Shown one piece after another: positions 24,531-35,875 of a stretch of DNA of 64,000 nt. The notes under the pieces were generated by a model, which was given only the letters and a program-made list of their open reading frames with translations, was not told the origin of the DNA and did not search any database. Position numbers and translations under genes: made by a program. The DNA is taken from assembly GCF_010730355.1 (NCBI RefSeq), contig NZ_AP022576.1, forward strand, positions 620,001 to 684,000, written 5' to 3'. The stretch is from Mycobacterium florentinum. GTDB lineage: Bacteria; Actinomycetota; Actinomycetes; Mycobacteriales; Mycobacteriaceae. Position 1 is the first letter of the stretch. Each line of letters starts with the position of its first letter.

Positions 24531-24929
24531 TCACTCGGTGAGTGTGCCGCGGTAGGCCTCGGCATCGAGTAGCGCGGCAATGCCGGACGCCAACTCCGAG
24601 CCGTCAGAGACCTGGATATCCAGCAGCCAGCCGGCCTCGTAGGGATCGGAGTTGACCAGCTGCGGGCTGCCTTCCAGGTCACCGTTGACGGCGATCACCT
24701 TGCCGGACAGCGGCGCGTACAAGTCCGATACGGATTTCGTCGATTCCACCTCGCCAAACGATTCACCCGCGGTCACCTCGGTGCCTACGTCGGGCAGCTG
24801 GACGAAAACGACGTCGCCCAGCGCCGATTGCGCGAAGTCGGTGATTCCGACCCGCACGGTGTCGTCACCGCTCCGGCGAACCCACTCATGTTCGGCGGTG
24901 TAGTGCAGATCAGGCGGGATATCGCTCAC
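24531..24929 (-). CDS. gcvH: Glycine cleavage system H protein
   Basis: Lipoyl carrier that shuttles the aminomethyl group between the P, T and L proteins. 132 aa from GTG 24929, with the lipoylated Lys65 in VESTKSVSDLYAP and the typical HYTAEHEWV N-terminus. An in-frame GTG at 24962 (143 aa) would overlap the upstream stop as GTGA and is an alternative, but the conserved family start (SDIP.DLHYT) and an AGGA upstream favour 24929. It lies between the DUF881 gene and garA, not in an operon with gcvB. Confidence 0.93.
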   Translation of the reverse strand: MSDIPPDLHYTAEHEWVRRSGDDTVRVGITDFAQSALGDVVFVQLPDVGTEVTAGESFGEVESTKSVSDLYAPLSGKVIAVNGDLEGSPQLVNSDPYEAGWLLDIQVSDGSELASGIAALLDAEAYRGTLTE

Positions 24930-24958
24930 GGTAATCCTGTCTTCCAATAGGGACGTGC

Positions 24959-25813
24959 TCACTTGACGGGCTGAGCGTATTGGTGCGGTTTTGGTTGTCG
25001 CAAGGTGGTCACGTCGATGTGGTCGCCCTGCTGCACGGACATCTTCCCGCCGACCCGCTTGATGCTGTCCTCGGCACCGCCGGGGATGTTCATCGCCGCG
25101 GCCAGCGTGGGTGGATCCCCAATCGCCAGAATCGAATACGGCGGCGACAACGCCTTGGTGTCGATGGTCAACGCACCGGGTGTGCCCACCACCCAGGTGT
25201 CGACACCCACCCGCACGGACTGGTGTCCGCCGTTGAGTTCGATCGCCTCGGCGCCGGCGGCCCGCAATTCATTGATCACGTCGAGCATTACTTCGGGCGA
25301 CACCCCCGGACCCGGGTCGTCGATGGTGATGGTGACGCCGGGCCCGGTCGCGCCGACGGCCCCGACCAGGATGGACAGCGCGGCCAACCTGGCCTGCGCG
25401 CTCTGGATCGCGGCCTGGTCGGTGTTGCCCGACGCCTGCAACGAATTCAGGGTGTTCTGCAGGTCGTTGACTTCGCCGTTCAGCGTGCCCTCGCGCTGTC
25501 GCAACGAGTCCAGCAGCACCAGCAGATCCGCGGGGCGCGCCGTGTCCAGGGAGTCACCCGACCGGGTCTGGCGGACCTGGGTGACGATGGCGACGCCGAG
25601 GACCAGACACAGCAGCACCGCCAGGGTTCCGAACATCAGCCGGGACCGGCCGCCGCGCAGCATTCCGGACAGCCCGGTCCGGCCCACGGCTCCGATCTCG
25701 GGGCGCGGGCTGTTCTCGGGCAATTCGTGGCGACCCCGCTGGGCGGCGTCGTCGTCCCCGGTTGGCGCTTCACGACTTTCGTCGGGCGTGCCCGCTGGCT
25801 GGTCTTCGCTCAC
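24959..25813 (-). CDS. DUF881 membrane protein (Rv1825-like)
   Basis: 284 aa. An N-terminal acidic/polar segment (~1-55) is followed by one transmembrane helix (~58-80, MFGTLAVLLCLVLGVAIVTQV), a coiled-coil-like stretch (~95-145) and a DUF881 domain (~150-265; GPGVTITIDDPGPG, AGAEAIELNGG). M. tuberculosis Rv1825 is similar. DUF881 proteins in actinobacteria and firmicutes are linked to cell division or the envelope, without a fixed function. The start is GTG 25813. Paralogue of the gene at 26179-27102, with a small Sbp-like membrane protein between them. Confidence 0.88.
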   Translation of the reverse strand: MSEDQPAGTPDESREAPTGDDDAAQRGRHELPENSPRPEIGAVGRTGLSGMLRGGRSRLMFGTLAVLLCLVLGVAIVTQVRQTRSGDSLDTARPADLLVLLDSLRQREGTLNGEVNDLQNTLNSLQASGNTDQAAIQSAQARLAALSILVGAVGATGPGVTITIDDPGPGVSPEVMLDVINELRAAGAEAIELNGGHQSVRVGVDTWVVGTPGALTIDTKALSPPYSILAIGDPPTLAAAMNIPGGAEDSIKRVGGKMSVQQGDHIDVTTLRQPKPHQYAQPVK

Positions 25814-25829
25814 GCTGCCCCCATCTCCG

Positions 25830-26162
25830 CTACGCCCCGAAGAGCCGGCGCCGCAGTGCGGCGGCGTTACCGAAGATCCGGATACCCAACACGACGATGA
25901 TGGCCGTGGACAACTGCGTGCCGACGCCCAACTGGTCGCCGACGTAGACGATCAGCGCCGCCACAAAGACGTTGAACACGAACGAAATCACGAAGACTTT
26001 GGGGTCGAAGATCCGCTCCAGGTAGGCACGCAGTCCGCCGAAGACCGCGTCGAGCGCGGCGACGACGGCGATGGGCAGATACGGCTGGACGACCTCGGGC
26101 ACCGCCGGGTGTAAGACCAAACCCAGCACGATGCCGACCACGAGCGCCGCGATACCGATCAT
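25830..26162 (-). CDS. Small basic protein (Sbp/DUF1290) family membrane protein (Rv1824-like)
   Basis: 110 aa with three predicted membrane segments (residues ~1-20, ~25-45 and ~60-95) and the conserved LPIAVVAALDAVFGGLRA and LGIRIFGNAAALRR. Sbp proteins are widespread next to cell-division genes (Bacillus sbp near ftsA) and here lie between two DUF881 genes, a common arrangement. ATG 26162 begins right at the first membrane segment, like other Sbp proteins. A TTG at 26189 would give 119 aa and overlap the upstream gene; it has no ribosome site. Confidence 0.85.
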   Translation of the reverse strand: MIGIAALVVGIVLGLVLHPAVPEVVQPYLPIAVVAALDAVFGGLRAYLERIFDPKVFVISFVFNVFVAALIVYVGDQLGVGTQLSTAIIVVLGIRIFGNAAALRRRLFGA

Positions 26163-26178
26163 GCGCGATCTTTTCTCA

Positions 26179-27102
26179 CTAGGGCCCAATCTGTTTGGCG
26201 AACTTGACTTCCCGGACCGATCCGGCCGGCAGCGAGAGACCGTCGGAGACGTTCACCGTGATGCCGAGACCGTAGGAGACTTCCAGCAGCCTAAGACGCT
26301 GCAATCCAGGGCTGCTCTCGAACGCGTCCCGCATCCCGTTAGGCGGCCCGACCGCGAGGATCGTGTACGGGCTACTGGTGGGGTTGTTGTCGACCAGGAT
26401 CGCTCCCCCGGCCTGGCGGATCGTCACATTCGGTCCGATCCGCACGCCGCCGACCGAAATCGCCTCGGCACCACTGGCCCACAACGAATTGACCACGAGC
26501 TGCAGATCGCGGTCGAGGATGATTTGCCGGCTCCCGTTCACCCGCTGCTTGGACACGTCGGAAAGATTCGGGCTGGCACCGGGATCGGTCACTTTCACGG
26601 TCAGTCCGGGACCGATGATCGCTGTGCTGGCCGCCGCCAGGCCGAGGCTGTCCAGGCGGCTCAGCAGCCGCTGGCCCTCGGCATCGTCGGCCAGCGCGAG
26701 TCGCTGTACGTCGTCGACCTTGCTCGCCAGCGCGCTGCGCTGCTGGGCCAATTTCGTGTCGGATTCCTCCGTCGACCGCACGCTTCGCGCCAGCAGCTGC
26801 TGAGCCGTGCGCACCCCGGGTTCCACCGAACGGGCTTGGGCGACCGCGGCGGCGAAGACGGTGGCGACCAGCATGGCGGCCAGGGCCTGCCAGAGCCAGC
26901 CGAAGACGCGGGTCCGACCGCCGGTCGGCGGGGTCTCGGCGGCACGCCGCTGCGCTGCCGCGGCGTAGCCGGGATCCAGATGCTCCGATAGCAGCGCGCG
27001 CAGCAGCGACGGCACCGGGATGAGTGTCGGGCGCGCGGCGGCATGCGCGCTGCGGCCCGCGTTGGGGTCGTAGCCGCCGAGCAGGCGGTCCGGTTCAGGC
27101 AT
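26179..27102 (-). CDS. DUF881 membrane protein (Rv1823-like)
   Basis: 307 aa from ATG 27102; in-frame GTG 27108 is an alternative. One transmembrane helix lies at ~70-92 ([21 protein letters not shown]), then a coiled-coil-like region (~100-150) and a DUF881 domain (~165-300; [29 protein letters not shown]). The start lies inside the end of pgsA2, so pgsA2, this gene, the Sbp protein, Rv1825-like and gcvH probably form one transcript. Confidence 0.88.
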   Translation of the reverse strand: MPEPDRLLGGYDPNAGRSAHAAARPTLIPVPSLLRALLSEHLDPGYAAAAQRRAAETPPTGGRTRVFGWLWQALAAMLVATVFAAAVAQARSVEPGVRTAQQLLARSVRSTEESDTKLAQQRSALASKVDDVQRLALADDAEGQRLLSRLDSLGLAAASTAIIGPGLTVKVTDPGASPNLSDVSKQRVNGSRQIILDRDLQLVVNSLWASGAEAISVGGVRIGPNVTIRQAGGAILVDNNPTSSPYTILAVGPPNGMRDAFESSPGLQRLRLLEVSYGLGITVNVSDGLSLPAGSVREVKFAKQIGP

Positions 27103-27697
27103 GCTCACCAACCCTGGGCATCCGGCGCATCACCAGGACCATCTGCCACGCGTACAGGACGAATGACCACAGGTAGGCGTACATACCCCAGATCAGGAAG
27201 CCCCAACCGCAGGCGCCGATCACCCGGCTCCACGTCGCGTCCCACGTGCCGAGCAACACCAGCGGAAAGCCGGACATCAGTGCGAAGGTCGCGGCCTTGC
27301 CGATGTAGGTGACCGGCAACGCCGCCAATCCGCGACTGCGCAGCAGCGGCAGCGTGGCGGCCAGCAGCGCGTCACGCGCTATCAGCGTGATGACGAACCA
27401 CCACGGCACGATCCCGCTCAGCGCCAGCACGACCGGCACGGTCACCATGTAGAGCCGATCGACCGCGGGGTCCAACAGGACGCCGAGGCGCGACGATTGG
27501 TTCAGGGTGCGGGCGATCTTTCCGTCGGCCCAGTCGGAGGCGCCGCTGAACATCAGGATCGCCACCGCCCAGCCATTGGCGTGCGCGAACATCAGCACAT
27601 AGATGAAGACCGGGATGAGCGCCAGCCGCAGGGCGCTCAACAGGTTGGGCACTGTCAGCACCCGGTCTGGCGGAACCGGCTCCATGAGCCGTGACAT
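27095..27697 (-). CDS. pgsA2: CDP-alcohol phosphatidyltransferase PgsA2
   Basis: 200 aa integral membrane enzyme with the full CDP-alcohol phosphatidyltransferase signature DxxDGxxARx8GxxxDxxxD: Asp55, Asp58, Gly59, Ala62, Arg63, Gly72, Asp76, Asp80. About six membrane segments. It catalyses transfer of a phosphatidyl group from CDP-diacylglycerol to an alcohol (phosphatidylglycerophosphate or cardiolipin synthesis is proposed for this paralogue); the acceptor is not shown by the sequence. Slightly shorter than the ~209 aa of M. tuberculosis PgsA2. Confidence 0.9.
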   Translation of the reverse strand: MSRLMEPVPPDRVLTVPNLLSALRLALIPVFIYVLMFAHANGWAVAILMFSGASDWADGKIARTLNQSSRLGVLLDPAVDRLYMVTVPVVLALSGIVPWWFVITLIARDALLAATLPLLRSRGLAALPVTYIGKAATFALMSGFPLVLLGTWDATWSRVIGACGWGFLIWGMYAYLWSFVLYAWQMVLVMRRMPRVGEHA

Positions 27698-27748
27698 TAG
27701 CTCGGTGCGGATGCGGTCCGCATCGCGGGACGAGCCGCGCGACGCGGT

Positions 27749-30079
27749 CTAGCGGAATACCCCGGGCAGGCTCAGGGTGGACAACGTGTCGTCGGACAAC
27801 GGGTTGTCGTTGACCATGTATGTCCACGTCGACGTCGGTCGTGCCAGCTTGGACAGATCCAAGCCCGGCTCCTCTTCGAGCACGTTCGCCGTCTCGAAGG
27901 TCTGCTGAGCCGCCTCGATCGCGTCGGCGGCCAACGAGGCGAACGCGTCGACCGCCATCCGGTGAAATTCGTCCAGCGGGTTCTGCCGGCCCAGCGCGCG
28001 CAGATGGATGCTCTCGCGGATGTCGGCCAGATAGGCCAGGTGATCGGCCCAGCCACGGTCGAGGTGATAGAGCATGATCTGCCGGCAGATCGTCTCGAGG
28101 CGTTCGGAGGAGATTCCCTCCGTCTCGGCCAGCTCCTCGTAGCGCTTCGGCGCCAGCTCTTCAAGCTCTTCGCGCGCAGTTGCGGTGCGCAGCAACGTGT
28201 TTCGGCGGTCCACGATGATGGCGCGCTGCTGAGCGATCAGCTGGTTGTAGCGCCAGGTGTTCGCATGCACATCCAGCAGCCGGCCCTCGGCGACGCGCTG
28301 TGCGTGATCGAGCAACGCGTTGGTCTTGGAGCTGACGATCATGCCGTTCTCGTCGGTCTGCTCCGGCAACTTGTTGCGGTCGAGGTTGGCCGCGACGACG
28401 TCGTCCTCCCAGCTGGAGAAGAACACCGACGAGCCTGGGTCGCCCTGGCGTCCGGCGCGGCCGCGCAACTGGTTGTCCAGCCGCTCGGTGTGGTGGCGGC
28501 CGGTGCCGACCACGTGCAGCCCGCCCAGCTCGGCGACCCGGTCGTGATCCGCCTCGTCGGATCCGCCGAGGCGGATATCGGTGCCCCGCCCGGCCATTTG
28601 GGTGGACACCGTGACCGCGCCGTACTTGCCGGCCTCGGCGATCACCTGGGCTTCCTCGGCGTCGTTCTTGGCGTTCAGCACGACCGCCGCCACGCCGCGG
28701 CGTACCAGTCGTTCGTGGATGTCTTCGGACTCGGCCACGTCGCGGGTGCCGACCAGCACGGGTTGTCCCGTCTCGTGCACCTCGGCGATGTGGTCGATGA
28801 TCGCGTCGTTCTTGGCCGCGGCGGTGACGTACACCCGGTCGGACTCGTCCTCGCGAATATTGGGCTCGTTCGGGGGAATTGGCGAGACACCGAGCTTGTA
28901 GAACTGGCGCAGCTGCTCACCGGCGGCCAGCGCGGTGCCGGTCATGCCGCACACCGTCGTGTAGCGGTTGATCAGCGCCTGCACCGTGATGGTGTCGAGC
29001 ACCTCGCCGGTCTCGGTGGTCTCGATCCCCTCCTTGGCCTCGACGGCGGCCTGCAGGCCGTCCGGCCAGCGCTGCAGTTGCGCGATGCGCCCGCGCGAGG
29101 AGTTGATCAGATGCACGGCGTCGTCGCGGACGATGTAGTGCACGTCGCGGTGCAACAGGACATGGGCGTGCAGCGCGACATTCACCTCGGTCAGCGTGGT
29201 GGCGACATGTTCCTCGGAGTACAGGTCGATGCCGCCGAGTGCCTTCTCGACCTTGCGCGCGCCGACATCGGTCAGGTGCACGTTGCGGCTGTCGGAGTCG
29301 GTGTCGTAGTCCGTGTCGGGAGCCAGCTCGCCCACCAGTTTGATGATCTCCAGCCGCGGCGTTTCCCGGTGCGTGGTGCCCGCCAGCACCAGCGGCACCA
29401 GCGCCTCGTCGACCAGCACGGAGTCGGCCTCATCGATAAGAGCCACATCGGGATTCGGCGATACCAGGTCGTCGACGTTCGTGACCAACTGATCCCGCAG
29501 CACGTCGAAGCCGATCTCGTTGACCGAGGCGTAGGTGACGTCGCAGTCGTAGGCCGCGCGGCGCTCCTCGCTCGTCGACTCCGCGGTGATCCAGCCGACC
29601 GTCAGCCCCATGGCCTCGATCAGCGGGCCCATCCATTCCGCGTCGCGGCGGGCCAGGTAGTCGTTGATGGTCACCACGTGAACGTGCCGGCCGGCGATGG
29701 CGTATCCGGCGGCCGCGATCGCACCGGCCAGGGTCTTGCCCTCACCGGTCGCCATTTCGATCACGTCGCCGTCGAGCATGCGCAGCGCGCCCAGCAGCTG
29801 AACGTCGAACGGCCGCAACCCCGTTGACCGCTCCGCGGCTTCCCGCGCGATCGCCAGGAACTGCGAGATGTCCTCGGAGTCGGCCAGATCGTCGAGGTTG
29901 AGCAACCCGGTCGCCTTGCGCAGCTGGTCGTCGTTCAGACCGGCGGCCTTCTCGTCGTATTCGGACGAGTCGCTGACCTGGGAGAGGGAGCGCGAGCGGT
30001 TCTTTTCGGTACTGGCGCCGAGCAGCTTCCAAAATCTGCTGCTCAGGCGGCCCGGTTGGGTGCGGGTGGTCTTTGGCAC
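27749..30079 (-). CDS. secA2: Accessory Sec ATPase SecA2
   Basis: 776 aa. It drives export of a subset of proteins (in M. tuberculosis including SodA, PknG and solute-binding lipoproteins) with the canonical SecYEG. Walker A ATGEGKT has Lys115, the residue used for the known K115R dominant-negative mutant. Walker B-like [15 protein letters not shown] and the helicase motif [15 protein letters not shown] are also present. It is shorter than SecA1: the helical wing is reduced and the C-terminal zinc-binding linker is absent, as expected for mycobacterial SecA2. GTG start at 30079. ilvG ends 35 bp upstream on the same strand. Confidence 0.97.
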   Translation of the reverse strand: MPKTTRTQPGRLSSRFWKLLGASTEKNRSRSLSQVSDSSEYDEKAAGLNDDQLRKATGLLNLDDLADSEDISQFLAIAREAAERSTGLRPFDVQLLGALRMLDGDVIEMATGEGKTLAGAIAAAGYAIAGRHVHVVTINDYLARRDAEWMGPLIEAMGLTVGWITAESTSEERRAAYDCDVTYASVNEIGFDVLRDQLVTNVDDLVSPNPDVALIDEADSVLVDEALVPLVLAGTTHRETPRLEIIKLVGELAPDTDYDTDSDSRNVHLTDVGARKVEKALGGIDLYSEEHVATTLTEVNVALHAHVLLHRDVHYIVRDDAVHLINSSRGRIAQLQRWPDGLQAAVEAKEGIETTETGEVLDTITVQALINRYTTVCGMTGTALAAGEQLRQFYKLGVSPIPPNEPNIREDESDRVYVTAAAKNDAIIDHIAEVHETGQPVLVGTRDVAESEDIHERLVRRGVAAVVLNAKNDAEEAQVIAEAGKYGAVTVSTQMAGRGTDIRLGGSDEADHDRVAELGGLHVVGTGRHHTERLDNQLRGRAGRQGDPGSSVFFSSWEDDVVAANLDRNKLPEQTDENGMIVSSKTNALLDHAQRVAEGRLLDVHANTWRYNQLIAQQRAIIVDRRNTLLRTATAREELEELAPKRYEELAETEGISSERLETICRQIMLYHLDRGWADHLAYLADIRESIHLRALGRQNPLDEFHRMAVDAFASLAADAIEAAQQTFETANVLEEEPGLDLSKLARPTSTWTYMVNDNPLSDDTLSTLSLPGVFR

Positions 30080-30114
30080 AGGTCAACGGTACGCGGTGAA
30101 CAGTGCCGCTTCGG

Positions 30115-31758
30115 TCAGGCCAGGTTGGATCGGCGCGGGTAGGCGATGCTCGGGTCGGTGAGCACGTTGACGACCGCGGGCAGGCCGCTGGCAAAGGAGC
30201 GTTCCAGCGCGGGCCGCAGCTCGGCGGGCGCCGATACCAGTTCGCCGTGGCCGCCGAGGGCACGCACCACCTCGTCGTAGCGGGTGCCCGGACGCAGCTC
30301 CGCCACCACCGAGTAGCCGTAAATCGCCTCCATCGGATGCTTTTCCAGGGCCCAGATTCCGTTGTTGCCGATCACCGACACGACGGGCACCTGGTGGCGC
30401 ACCAGGGTGTCCCATTCCATGCCGCTGAAGCCGAAGGCGCCGTCGCCTTGCAGCAGCACGACCTGACGCTCGGGGTGGGCCAGTTTGGCGGCCAGTGCGT
30501 AGCCGGGGCCCGAGCCCAGACAGCCGAACGGGCCACTGTCCAGCCAGCAGCCCGGCTGATAGCTGTCGATCATCCGGCCCGCATAGGAGCCGAAATCACC
30601 GGCGTCGATCACCACGATGGCGTCGCGATCCAGCATCGGCGCCAGTTCGGCGTACACCCGCATCGGGTGCAGCGGGATGCGGCCGTCACCGAGATCCGCC
30701 GCTTCGTGATCGCGCGCGGCGGTCTCGGCGGTACGCAGCGCGTCGATCCAGTCGCCGTGGTCGGCGCCGCTCGGGCCGGACAGCGCCGCGAGAATGCCCG
30801 AAAGATCGCCGTAGAGGCCCGCGGCGATCGGCCGGGGATGCTCACGATCGGGCTCGACCCGATCCGCCACGATGAGCTGGGTTTCGGGCCCGAACACCGT
30901 GCCGAAGCCGAGCCGAAAATCCATCGGCACCCCGACCACGAGGGCCACATCGGCCTCGCCCAGCGCTTTCGACCGCGCCCGCGAGAACGCCAACGCGTGA
31001 TCGGCGGGTACCACGCCGCGGGCCATGCCGTTCATCAGCACCGGGAGCCGTCGTTCCTCGGCGAGCCGCAGCAGGGCGGCCTCGGCGTGTCCCCACCACA
31101 CGTTGGTGCCGGCCATGATCACCGGCCGCCGGGCGGACGCCAGCAGGCTGACCGCGCGGTCCAGCGCGTTGCCGTCGGGGGTCTGCGGCGTCGGCGGCGC
31201 GGTCAGCGCGCCGGGTCGGCCGTCGTCCTCGGAGACGGCAAACACGTGATCCATCGGAAAGTCGACGAATCCGACCCCCGACGGTGCGCCGACGGCGGCG
31301 CGCAGTGCCTCGTCGACGAGCCGGCCCGCGTCGGCGGCGGACTGTGCGGTGGCCGCGAAGCGAGCCAGCGGTGCCACAAACGGCACGTGGTCGATCTCCT
31401 GCAGCGATCCCATGCCCCAGCGCTGCGCGGGCGCCCGTCCTCCGAGCACCACCAACGGGGACTGGTTTTGCTGCGCGGCCGCCATCGCGCTCATGCCGTT
31501 GGTGACGCCGGGACCCGCGGTCAGCGCGGCCACGCCCGGCACCCGGGTCACCTTCGACCAGCCCTCGGCTGCGAACGCCGCGGTCTGCTCGTGGCGGGTG
31601 TCGATGAGTCGGATGTCCTCGTCACGGCAGCCGTCGTACAGGGAGAACAGGTGACCGCCGGACAGCGTGAAGAGGGTGTCGATACCGCTGGCCCGCAGGC
31701 GCCGGGCGATCAACCGGCCGGCATGGACAATCTGGCTGGACGGAGCGTCGATGCTCAT
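30115..31758 (-). CDS. ilvG: Thiamine-diphosphate-dependent acetolactate synthase-like protein IlvG
   Basis: 547 aa, the length of M. tuberculosis IlvG. Three TPP-enzyme domains: N-terminal PYR domain with the activating Glu57 in [15 protein letters not shown], a central domain (~195-330), and a PP domain with the TPP/Mg2+ motif [18 protein letters not shown]. It could be a catalytic subunit of acetohydroxyacid synthase, but similar proteins are oxalyl-CoA decarboxylase or 2-hydroxyacyl-CoA lyase-like, and the regulatory IlvN subunit is not adjacent. Start ATG 31758; it faces the ABC transporter gene, leaving ~94 bp for two promoters. Confidence 0.9.
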   Translation of the reverse strand: MSIDAPSSQIVHAGRLIARRLRASGIDTLFTLSGGHLFSLYDGCRDEDIRLIDTRHEQTAAFAAEGWSKVTRVPGVAALTAGPGVTNGMSAMAAAQQNQSPLVVLGGRAPAQRWGMGSLQEIDHVPFVAPLARFAATAQSAADAGRLVDEALRAAVGAPSGVGFVDFPMDHVFAVSEDDGRPGALTAPPTPQTPDGNALDRAVSLLASARRPVIMAGTNVWWGHAEAALLRLAEERRLPVLMNGMARGVVPADHALAFSRARSKALGEADVALVVGVPMDFRLGFGTVFGPETQLIVADRVEPDREHPRPIAAGLYGDLSGILAALSGPSGADHGDWIDALRTAETAARDHEAADLGDGRIPLHPMRVYAELAPMLDRDAIVVIDAGDFGSYAGRMIDSYQPGCWLDSGPFGCLGSGPGYALAAKLAHPERQVVLLQGDGAFGFSGMEWDTLVRHQVPVVSVIGNNGIWALEKHPMEAIYGYSVVAELRPGTRYDEVVRALGGHGELVSAPAELRPALERSFASGLPAVVNVLTDPSIAYPRRSNLA

Positions 31759-31852
31759 CCTGGCAGCCTATCCGCCGGTCTCGGGTACCTTCGCTGGGAA
31801 GCATTCGCCCAGAGGCTCCTCCGGATGCCTCGATAGCAAGGAGACGTCGAAG

Positions 31853-33772
31853 TTGGGTCCCACGCTATTCAAGCCATCCATCGACTGGTCATCGGCAGTT
31901 CCGGACTCGTTGCAGTGGGTCGCCATTGCCTGGGCGATCGGGGCGGTGTGTCTGATCGTCGTGCTGGCCGCATTCCGGTATTTCACGCCCTGGGGCCGGC
32001 AGTTCTGGCGGATCACCCGCGGGTATTTCGTCGGCCCGGCCAGCGTCAAGGTGTGGCTGGTACTCGGGGTGCTGCTGCTGTCGGTGCTGCTCGCGGTGCG
32101 GCTGACCGTGCTGCTCAGTTACCAGGGCAACGACCTGTACACGTCGGTGCAGATCGCGGTCCAGGGCACGGCCGCCGACGATGACGCCGTCAAACAATCA
32201 GGCATTCACGGCTTTTACATGTCGCTGCTGATTTTCAGCGTGCTGGCCACGCTCTACGTCATCCGATTCATGCTCGACATCTACATCACCCAGCGGTTCA
32301 TGATCGCCTGGCGCATGTGGTTGACCGCGCACCTGACCGACGACTGGCTGGACGGCAAGGCGTATTACCGGGATCTGTTCATCGACAACACGATTGACAA
32401 CCCCGACCAGCGTATCCAGCAGGACATCGACATCTTCACCGCGAATGCCGGCGGAACCCCCAATAACCCGTCCAACGGCACCGGCGGCACCTTGCTGTTC
32501 GGGGCCGTCAACGCGGTCGCTTCGGTGATCTCGTTCGCCGCCATCCTGTGGAACCTGTCCGGGGACCTGACCCTGTTCGGTATCACGTTGCCGCGGGCCA
32601 TGTTCTGGACCGTTTTGGTCTATGTGCTGATCGCGACGGTCGTCGCGATTTGGCTTGGGCGCCCGCTGATTTGGCTGAGCTTCAACAACGAGAAGCTCAA
32701 CGCCGCGTTCCGCTATGCCCTGGTGCGGCTACGCGACGCAGCGGAAGCGGTCGGCTTCTACCGCGGCGAGCGGGTCGAGCGGTCGCAACTGTGGCGGCGC
32801 TTCACGCCGATCATCGACAACTACCGCAAGTTCGTCCGCCGAACCATCATCTTCAACGGCTGGAACTGGTCGGTGTCGCAGGCAATTGTCCCGCTGCCGT
32901 GGATCATCCAGGCCCCGAGGTTGTTCTCGGGCAAGATCAACTTCGGCGACGTCGGCCAGACGGCAACGGCATTCGGCAACATTCACGATTCGCTGTCGTT
33001 CTTCCGGAACAACTACGACGCGTTCGCGTCGTTCCGGGCGGCCATCATCCGGTTGCACGGGTTGGTCGACGCCAACGCCCAGGGCCGCGCGCTGCCCGCG
33101 GTGCTGGTCAAACCGAGCCAAGACAAGACGGTCGAGCTGGCCGGTATCGAGGTGCGCACGCCGGCCGGCGATCAACTCATCGACTCGCTCGACATCGAAC
33201 TCGACAGCGGCGACACCCTGGTGATCACCGGGCGTTCCGGTGCCGGCAAGACCACTCTGCTGCGCAGCCTCGCCGAACTGTGGCCGTACGCATCCGGAAC
33301 GCTCTGCCGCCCAGACGGCGACAACGCGACGATGTTCCTGTCGCAGCTGCCGTACGTGCCGCTGGGCAGTCTGCGCGGCGTGGTGTGCTACCCGAACCCG
33401 ACGGACTCCATCTCCGATGGCGAGCTGCATGACGTGCTGACCAAGGTGGCGCTGGCCCCGCTGATCAGTCGGCTCGACGAAGAGCAGGACTGGGCCAAGG
33501 TGCTCTCGCCGGGAGAGCAGCAGCGCGTGGCGTTCGCCCGGGTGTTGCTCACCAAGCCGCAGGCCGTCTTCCTCGACGAGTCCACTTCCGCACTCGACGA
33601 GGGGCTGGAATTCGCGCTGTATCAGCTGCTGCGCAGCGAGCTACCGGAGTGCGTCGTGGTCAGCGTCAGTCATCGCCACACCGTCGAGCAGCATCACGAG
33701 CAAGAGCTGCAACTGCTCGGCAGCGGCCGTTGGCACCTCGGACCGGTGGGCCAAGAGCCCGCGACGGTTTAG
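31853..33772 (+). CDS. bacA: BacA/SbmA-type ABC transporter (Rv1819c-like), membrane and ATPase fused
   Basis: 639 aa, the same length as Rv1819c. The N-terminal SbmA/BacA-like membrane domain (~1-400) has about six segments. The C-terminal ATPase has Walker [10 protein letters not shown], signature [13 protein letters not shown], Walker B AVFLDES and the H-loop SVSHRH. Rv1819c imports cobalamin and other hydrophilic compounds such as bleomycin and antimicrobial peptides through a large water-filled cavity. TTG 31853 is chosen because AAGGAGA lies ~9 bp upstream. Its stop overlaps the convergent flavoprotein gene by 4 bp. Confidence 0.95.
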   Translation: MGPTLFKPSIDWSSAVPDSLQWVAIAWAIGAVCLIVVLAAFRYFTPWGRQFWRITRGYFVGPASVKVWLVLGVLLLSVLLAVRLTVLLSYQGNDLYTSVQIAVQGTAADDDAVKQSGIHGFYMSLLIFSVLATLYVIRFMLDIYITQRFMIAWRMWLTAHLTDDWLDGKAYYRDLFIDNTIDNPDQRIQQDIDIFTANAGGTPNNPSNGTGGTLLFGAVNAVASVISFAAILWNLSGDLTLFGITLPRAMFWTVLVYVLIATVVAIWLGRPLIWLSFNNEKLNAAFRYALVRLRDAAEAVGFYRGERVERSQLWRRFTPIIDNYRKFVRRTIIFNGWNWSVSQAIVPLPWIIQAPRLFSGKINFGDVGQTATAFGNIHDSLSFFRNNYDAFASFRAAIIRLHGLVDANAQGRALPAVLVKPSQDKTVELAGIEVRTPAGDQLIDSLDIELDSGDTLVITGRSGAGKTTLLRSLAELWPYASGTLCRPDGDNATMFLSQLPYVPLGSLRGVVCYPNPTDSISDGELHDVLTKVALAPLISRLDEEQDWAKVLSPGEQQRVAFARVLLTKPQAVFLDESTSALDEGLEFALYQLLRSELPECVVVSVSHRHTVEQHHEQELQLLGSGRWHLGPVGQEPATV

Positions 33773-35253
33773 CGGCGTGCGGCCGCGTGCGTTCCGGCGC
33801 GGCGGCCGAAGAATGAGCCCTCGCCCAGTTGCGTGCCGCTGGCATAACCCTTGCCGTCCTGGGCGATATTGGACGCGCACGCCGCGACGGCGTACAGGCC
33901 GGGCACCGGCGTGCCGTCTTCGCGCAGCACCTCACCGTCCACCGAGGTGGTCAGCCCGCCCATGGTGAATCCCGAGTACATGGCCCGACCCAGCGATAGG
34001 TCGAACACCGCCCAGGGCCCATTGTCTTGCGGCGCAAGGTATTCGGGCTGCTTGTGGAAATCCGGGTCCTCCCCCTTGGCCGCGAACTCGTTGTAACGGT
34101 CCAGCGTCGCGGCGAGGTTGCCGCTCGGAATACCCACCGCTTCCTCCAACTCGGCGATGGTCTCGTAGCCGTCGAGGAATTTGATCAGCGGCAATTCGGG
34201 CATCTCGGTGTGCGCCTCGTCGACGATCAGGTAGGCGGTTTGCTCCGGCTGCTCGAGCACGAATGCCGAGGTGCGCGAGTGGTAGGAGTCCTCGGTGACG
34301 AAGCGCTTGCCGTCCTTGTTGACGATCACACCGGTCAGCAGAATCGCGGGCGGGTACGCCGCCGCGGTGATGAACAAGTCGTTCATGTTCTTGGCGACTC
34401 CGCCCGCCGAGACGCCCATCCGGATGCCCAGCCCGTCGTCGTTCGGGTTGCCCAGGATGTAGGGCGCGACCGTGCCGTGGTGCTTGGTCTTGCGCTCCTG
34501 CGCCAGCGCGGGAGTGTGCTCGGCGACCATCTCCGGATTCATCACGAAACCCCCGGCGGCAATGATCACCGACTTTGCTTTGATCGCACCGGTTTCGGTG
34601 AAGTGCTTCCACGCGACACCGACCACCGCGCCGTTGTCGTCGACGACGAGGTTGGTTGCCCCGGTCTCGTAGCGGACCTGGACGCCCAAGTCGGCAGCGC
34701 GCTTGACCAGAAGGTCGATGACCATCGCGGCGCCCCCCAACTCGCCGGGCACCGGCACCGAATGCCCGCGCGGCGCGGGCTTGGCCTGCTCGCAGAAGGG
34801 CCACACCTTTTCGTTGCCGGTGTAGCTCAGACCCTCGGTCCCCGGCGGGACGACCACTTTGCCCGGGTAGAAGCTGCGCTCGAACTGGAAACCCAGATCC
34901 TCCAGCCAGTTGAAGTGCTCGACACTGCCGTCGCTGTACACGCGAATCTTCTCGAGGTCGGGCTCGCGAGACACCGCGACTAGGTACTTGTACATCTCCT
35001 CGGCGGAATCGTCTTGCCCGGTGGCCTGCTGGACCGCGGTGCCGCCACCCAGGTAAAAGTGGCCGCCGGCCATCGACGAGGTCCCGCCCGCCGCGGCCGC
35101 GCGCTCGACGACCAGCACTCGCGCGCCGGCGGCCGCCGCGCTCACCGCCGCGCATCCACCACCGATGCCGAAGCCGATCACGAGCACGTCGACGTCGTCC
35201 GACCAGGACGTCACTGTGGCCGCGTCGACCGTTGCTGGGATCTCGGTGCTCAC
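33769..35253 (-). CDS. FAD-dependent dehydrogenase (Rv1817-like, ketosteroid dehydrogenase/fumarate reductase family)
   Basis: 494 aa. N-terminal dinucleotide-binding motif [11 protein letters not shown] (residues ~23-33), then [21 protein letters not shown] and a C-terminal FAD contact ([22 protein letters not shown]). This is the FAD_binding_2 family that includes 3-ketosteroid delta-1-dehydrogenases and fumarate reductases. Similar to M. tuberculosis Rv1817. GTG 35253 overlaps the stop of the VOC gene (GTGA), so the two are coupled. In M. tuberculosis PE_PGRS33 lies between this gene and the transporter; here the two genes converge with a 4-bp overlap. Confidence 0.85.
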   Translation of the reverse strand: MSTEIPATVDAATVTSWSDDVDVLVIGFGIGGGCAAVSAAAAGARVLVVERAAAAGGTSSMAGGHFYLGGGTAVQQATGQDDSAEEMYKYLVAVSREPDLEKIRVYSDGSVEHFNWLEDLGFQFERSFYPGKVVVPPGTEGLSYTGNEKVWPFCEQAKPAPRGHSVPVPGELGGAAMVIDLLVKRAADLGVQVRYETGATNLVVDDNGAVVGVAWKHFTETGAIKAKSVIIAAGGFVMNPEMVAEHTPALAQERKTKHHGTVAPYILGNPNDDGLGIRMGVSAGGVAKNMNDLFITAAAYPPAILLTGVIVNKDGKRFVTEDSYHSRTSAFVLEQPEQTAYLIVDEAHTEMPELPLIKFLDGYETIAELEEAVGIPSGNLAATLDRYNEFAAKGEDPDFHKQPEYLAPQDNGPWAVFDLSLGRAMYSGFTMGGLTTSVDGEVLREDGTPVPGLYAVAACASNIAQDGKGYASGTQLGEGSFFGRRAGTHAAARR

Positions 35254-35750
35254 CCTTGCTCCTGTTTGATGTAGTCGTAAAACGCCCGCATCTCGGGTGA
35301 GATGTAGGCGATCTCCACGAACGGCACGGCCGCCTGTGGTGCTGCGAGGTAAGCGAATTGGATGCCGCCGGGCATCACGCCCTGCTGCACCACTTCGGCG
35401 CCGTGGTTGGCGGCGTCGGCGAGTGCCGCATCGAATCGCTCGGGGCTTTCGGCCTCCATGCAGATGTGGTGCAAACCCGGTCCGGAGTCACGGAGAAATT
35501 CACTATAGACGTTCTCCCCGCTAACCGGTTCGATGAGCTCCAACTGCATGTCACCGAGATAGCTCAGGGAGATGCTGGCGACGAAGTCGGCCGGCTTGCC
35601 ACGGTAGCTACAGCTGTCCGGAGCAAAGTGCACCTCGGGTATGCGGACCCACTTCCGGGCGCCTAACAGGCCGGTGAGAGCCGTTTCGGTGGCATCGAGA
35701 TTCTGGGTGACCCAGGCGATCTGTATCGGTGATTGAACTTCAAGCGTCAT
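35250..35750 (-). CDS. VOC superfamily (glyoxalase/dioxygenase fold) protein
   Basis: 166 aa from ATG 35750. VOC-type repeats: IQIAWVTQNLDATETALTGLLG at the start, then QLELIEPVSGEN, GPGLHHICMEA (metal-ligand-like His) and AYLAAPQAAVPFVEIAYIS with a possible Glu ligand near the end. The function is probably a lyase, isomerase or dioxygenase on a small hydrophobic substrate. Translationally coupled to the FAD dehydrogenase, so they may act on the same compound, perhaps steroid- or lipid-derived. I do not recall this gene at this place in M. tuberculosis. The open frame continues upstream to 36017, but without conserved sequence. Confidence 0.8.
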   Translation of the reverse strand: MTLEVQSPIQIAWVTQNLDATETALTGLLGARKWVRIPEVHFAPDSCSYRGKPADFVASISLSYLGDMQLELIEPVSGENVYSEFLRDSGPGLHHICMEAESPERFDAALADAANHGAEVVQQGVMPGGIQFAYLAAPQAAVPFVEIAYISPEMRAFYDYIKQEQG

Positions 35751-35875
35751 CGTCTGGCAGGATAGCCCAGTCTGTCGGCCCCCAGAAAGAGCCAGAAATT
35801 CTTTGCCGTGATCCGATGCCCAATGCCCGGAAACGCCGGGTGAACACGTTCTAATTCGGGCGACGGCCCGCTGCG

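Noticed and set aside
27962..29827. 621-codon plus-strand frame opposite secA2
   Set aside because: Shadow frame with His/Gln/Val-rich low-complexity composition; secA2 on the minus strand is unambiguous.
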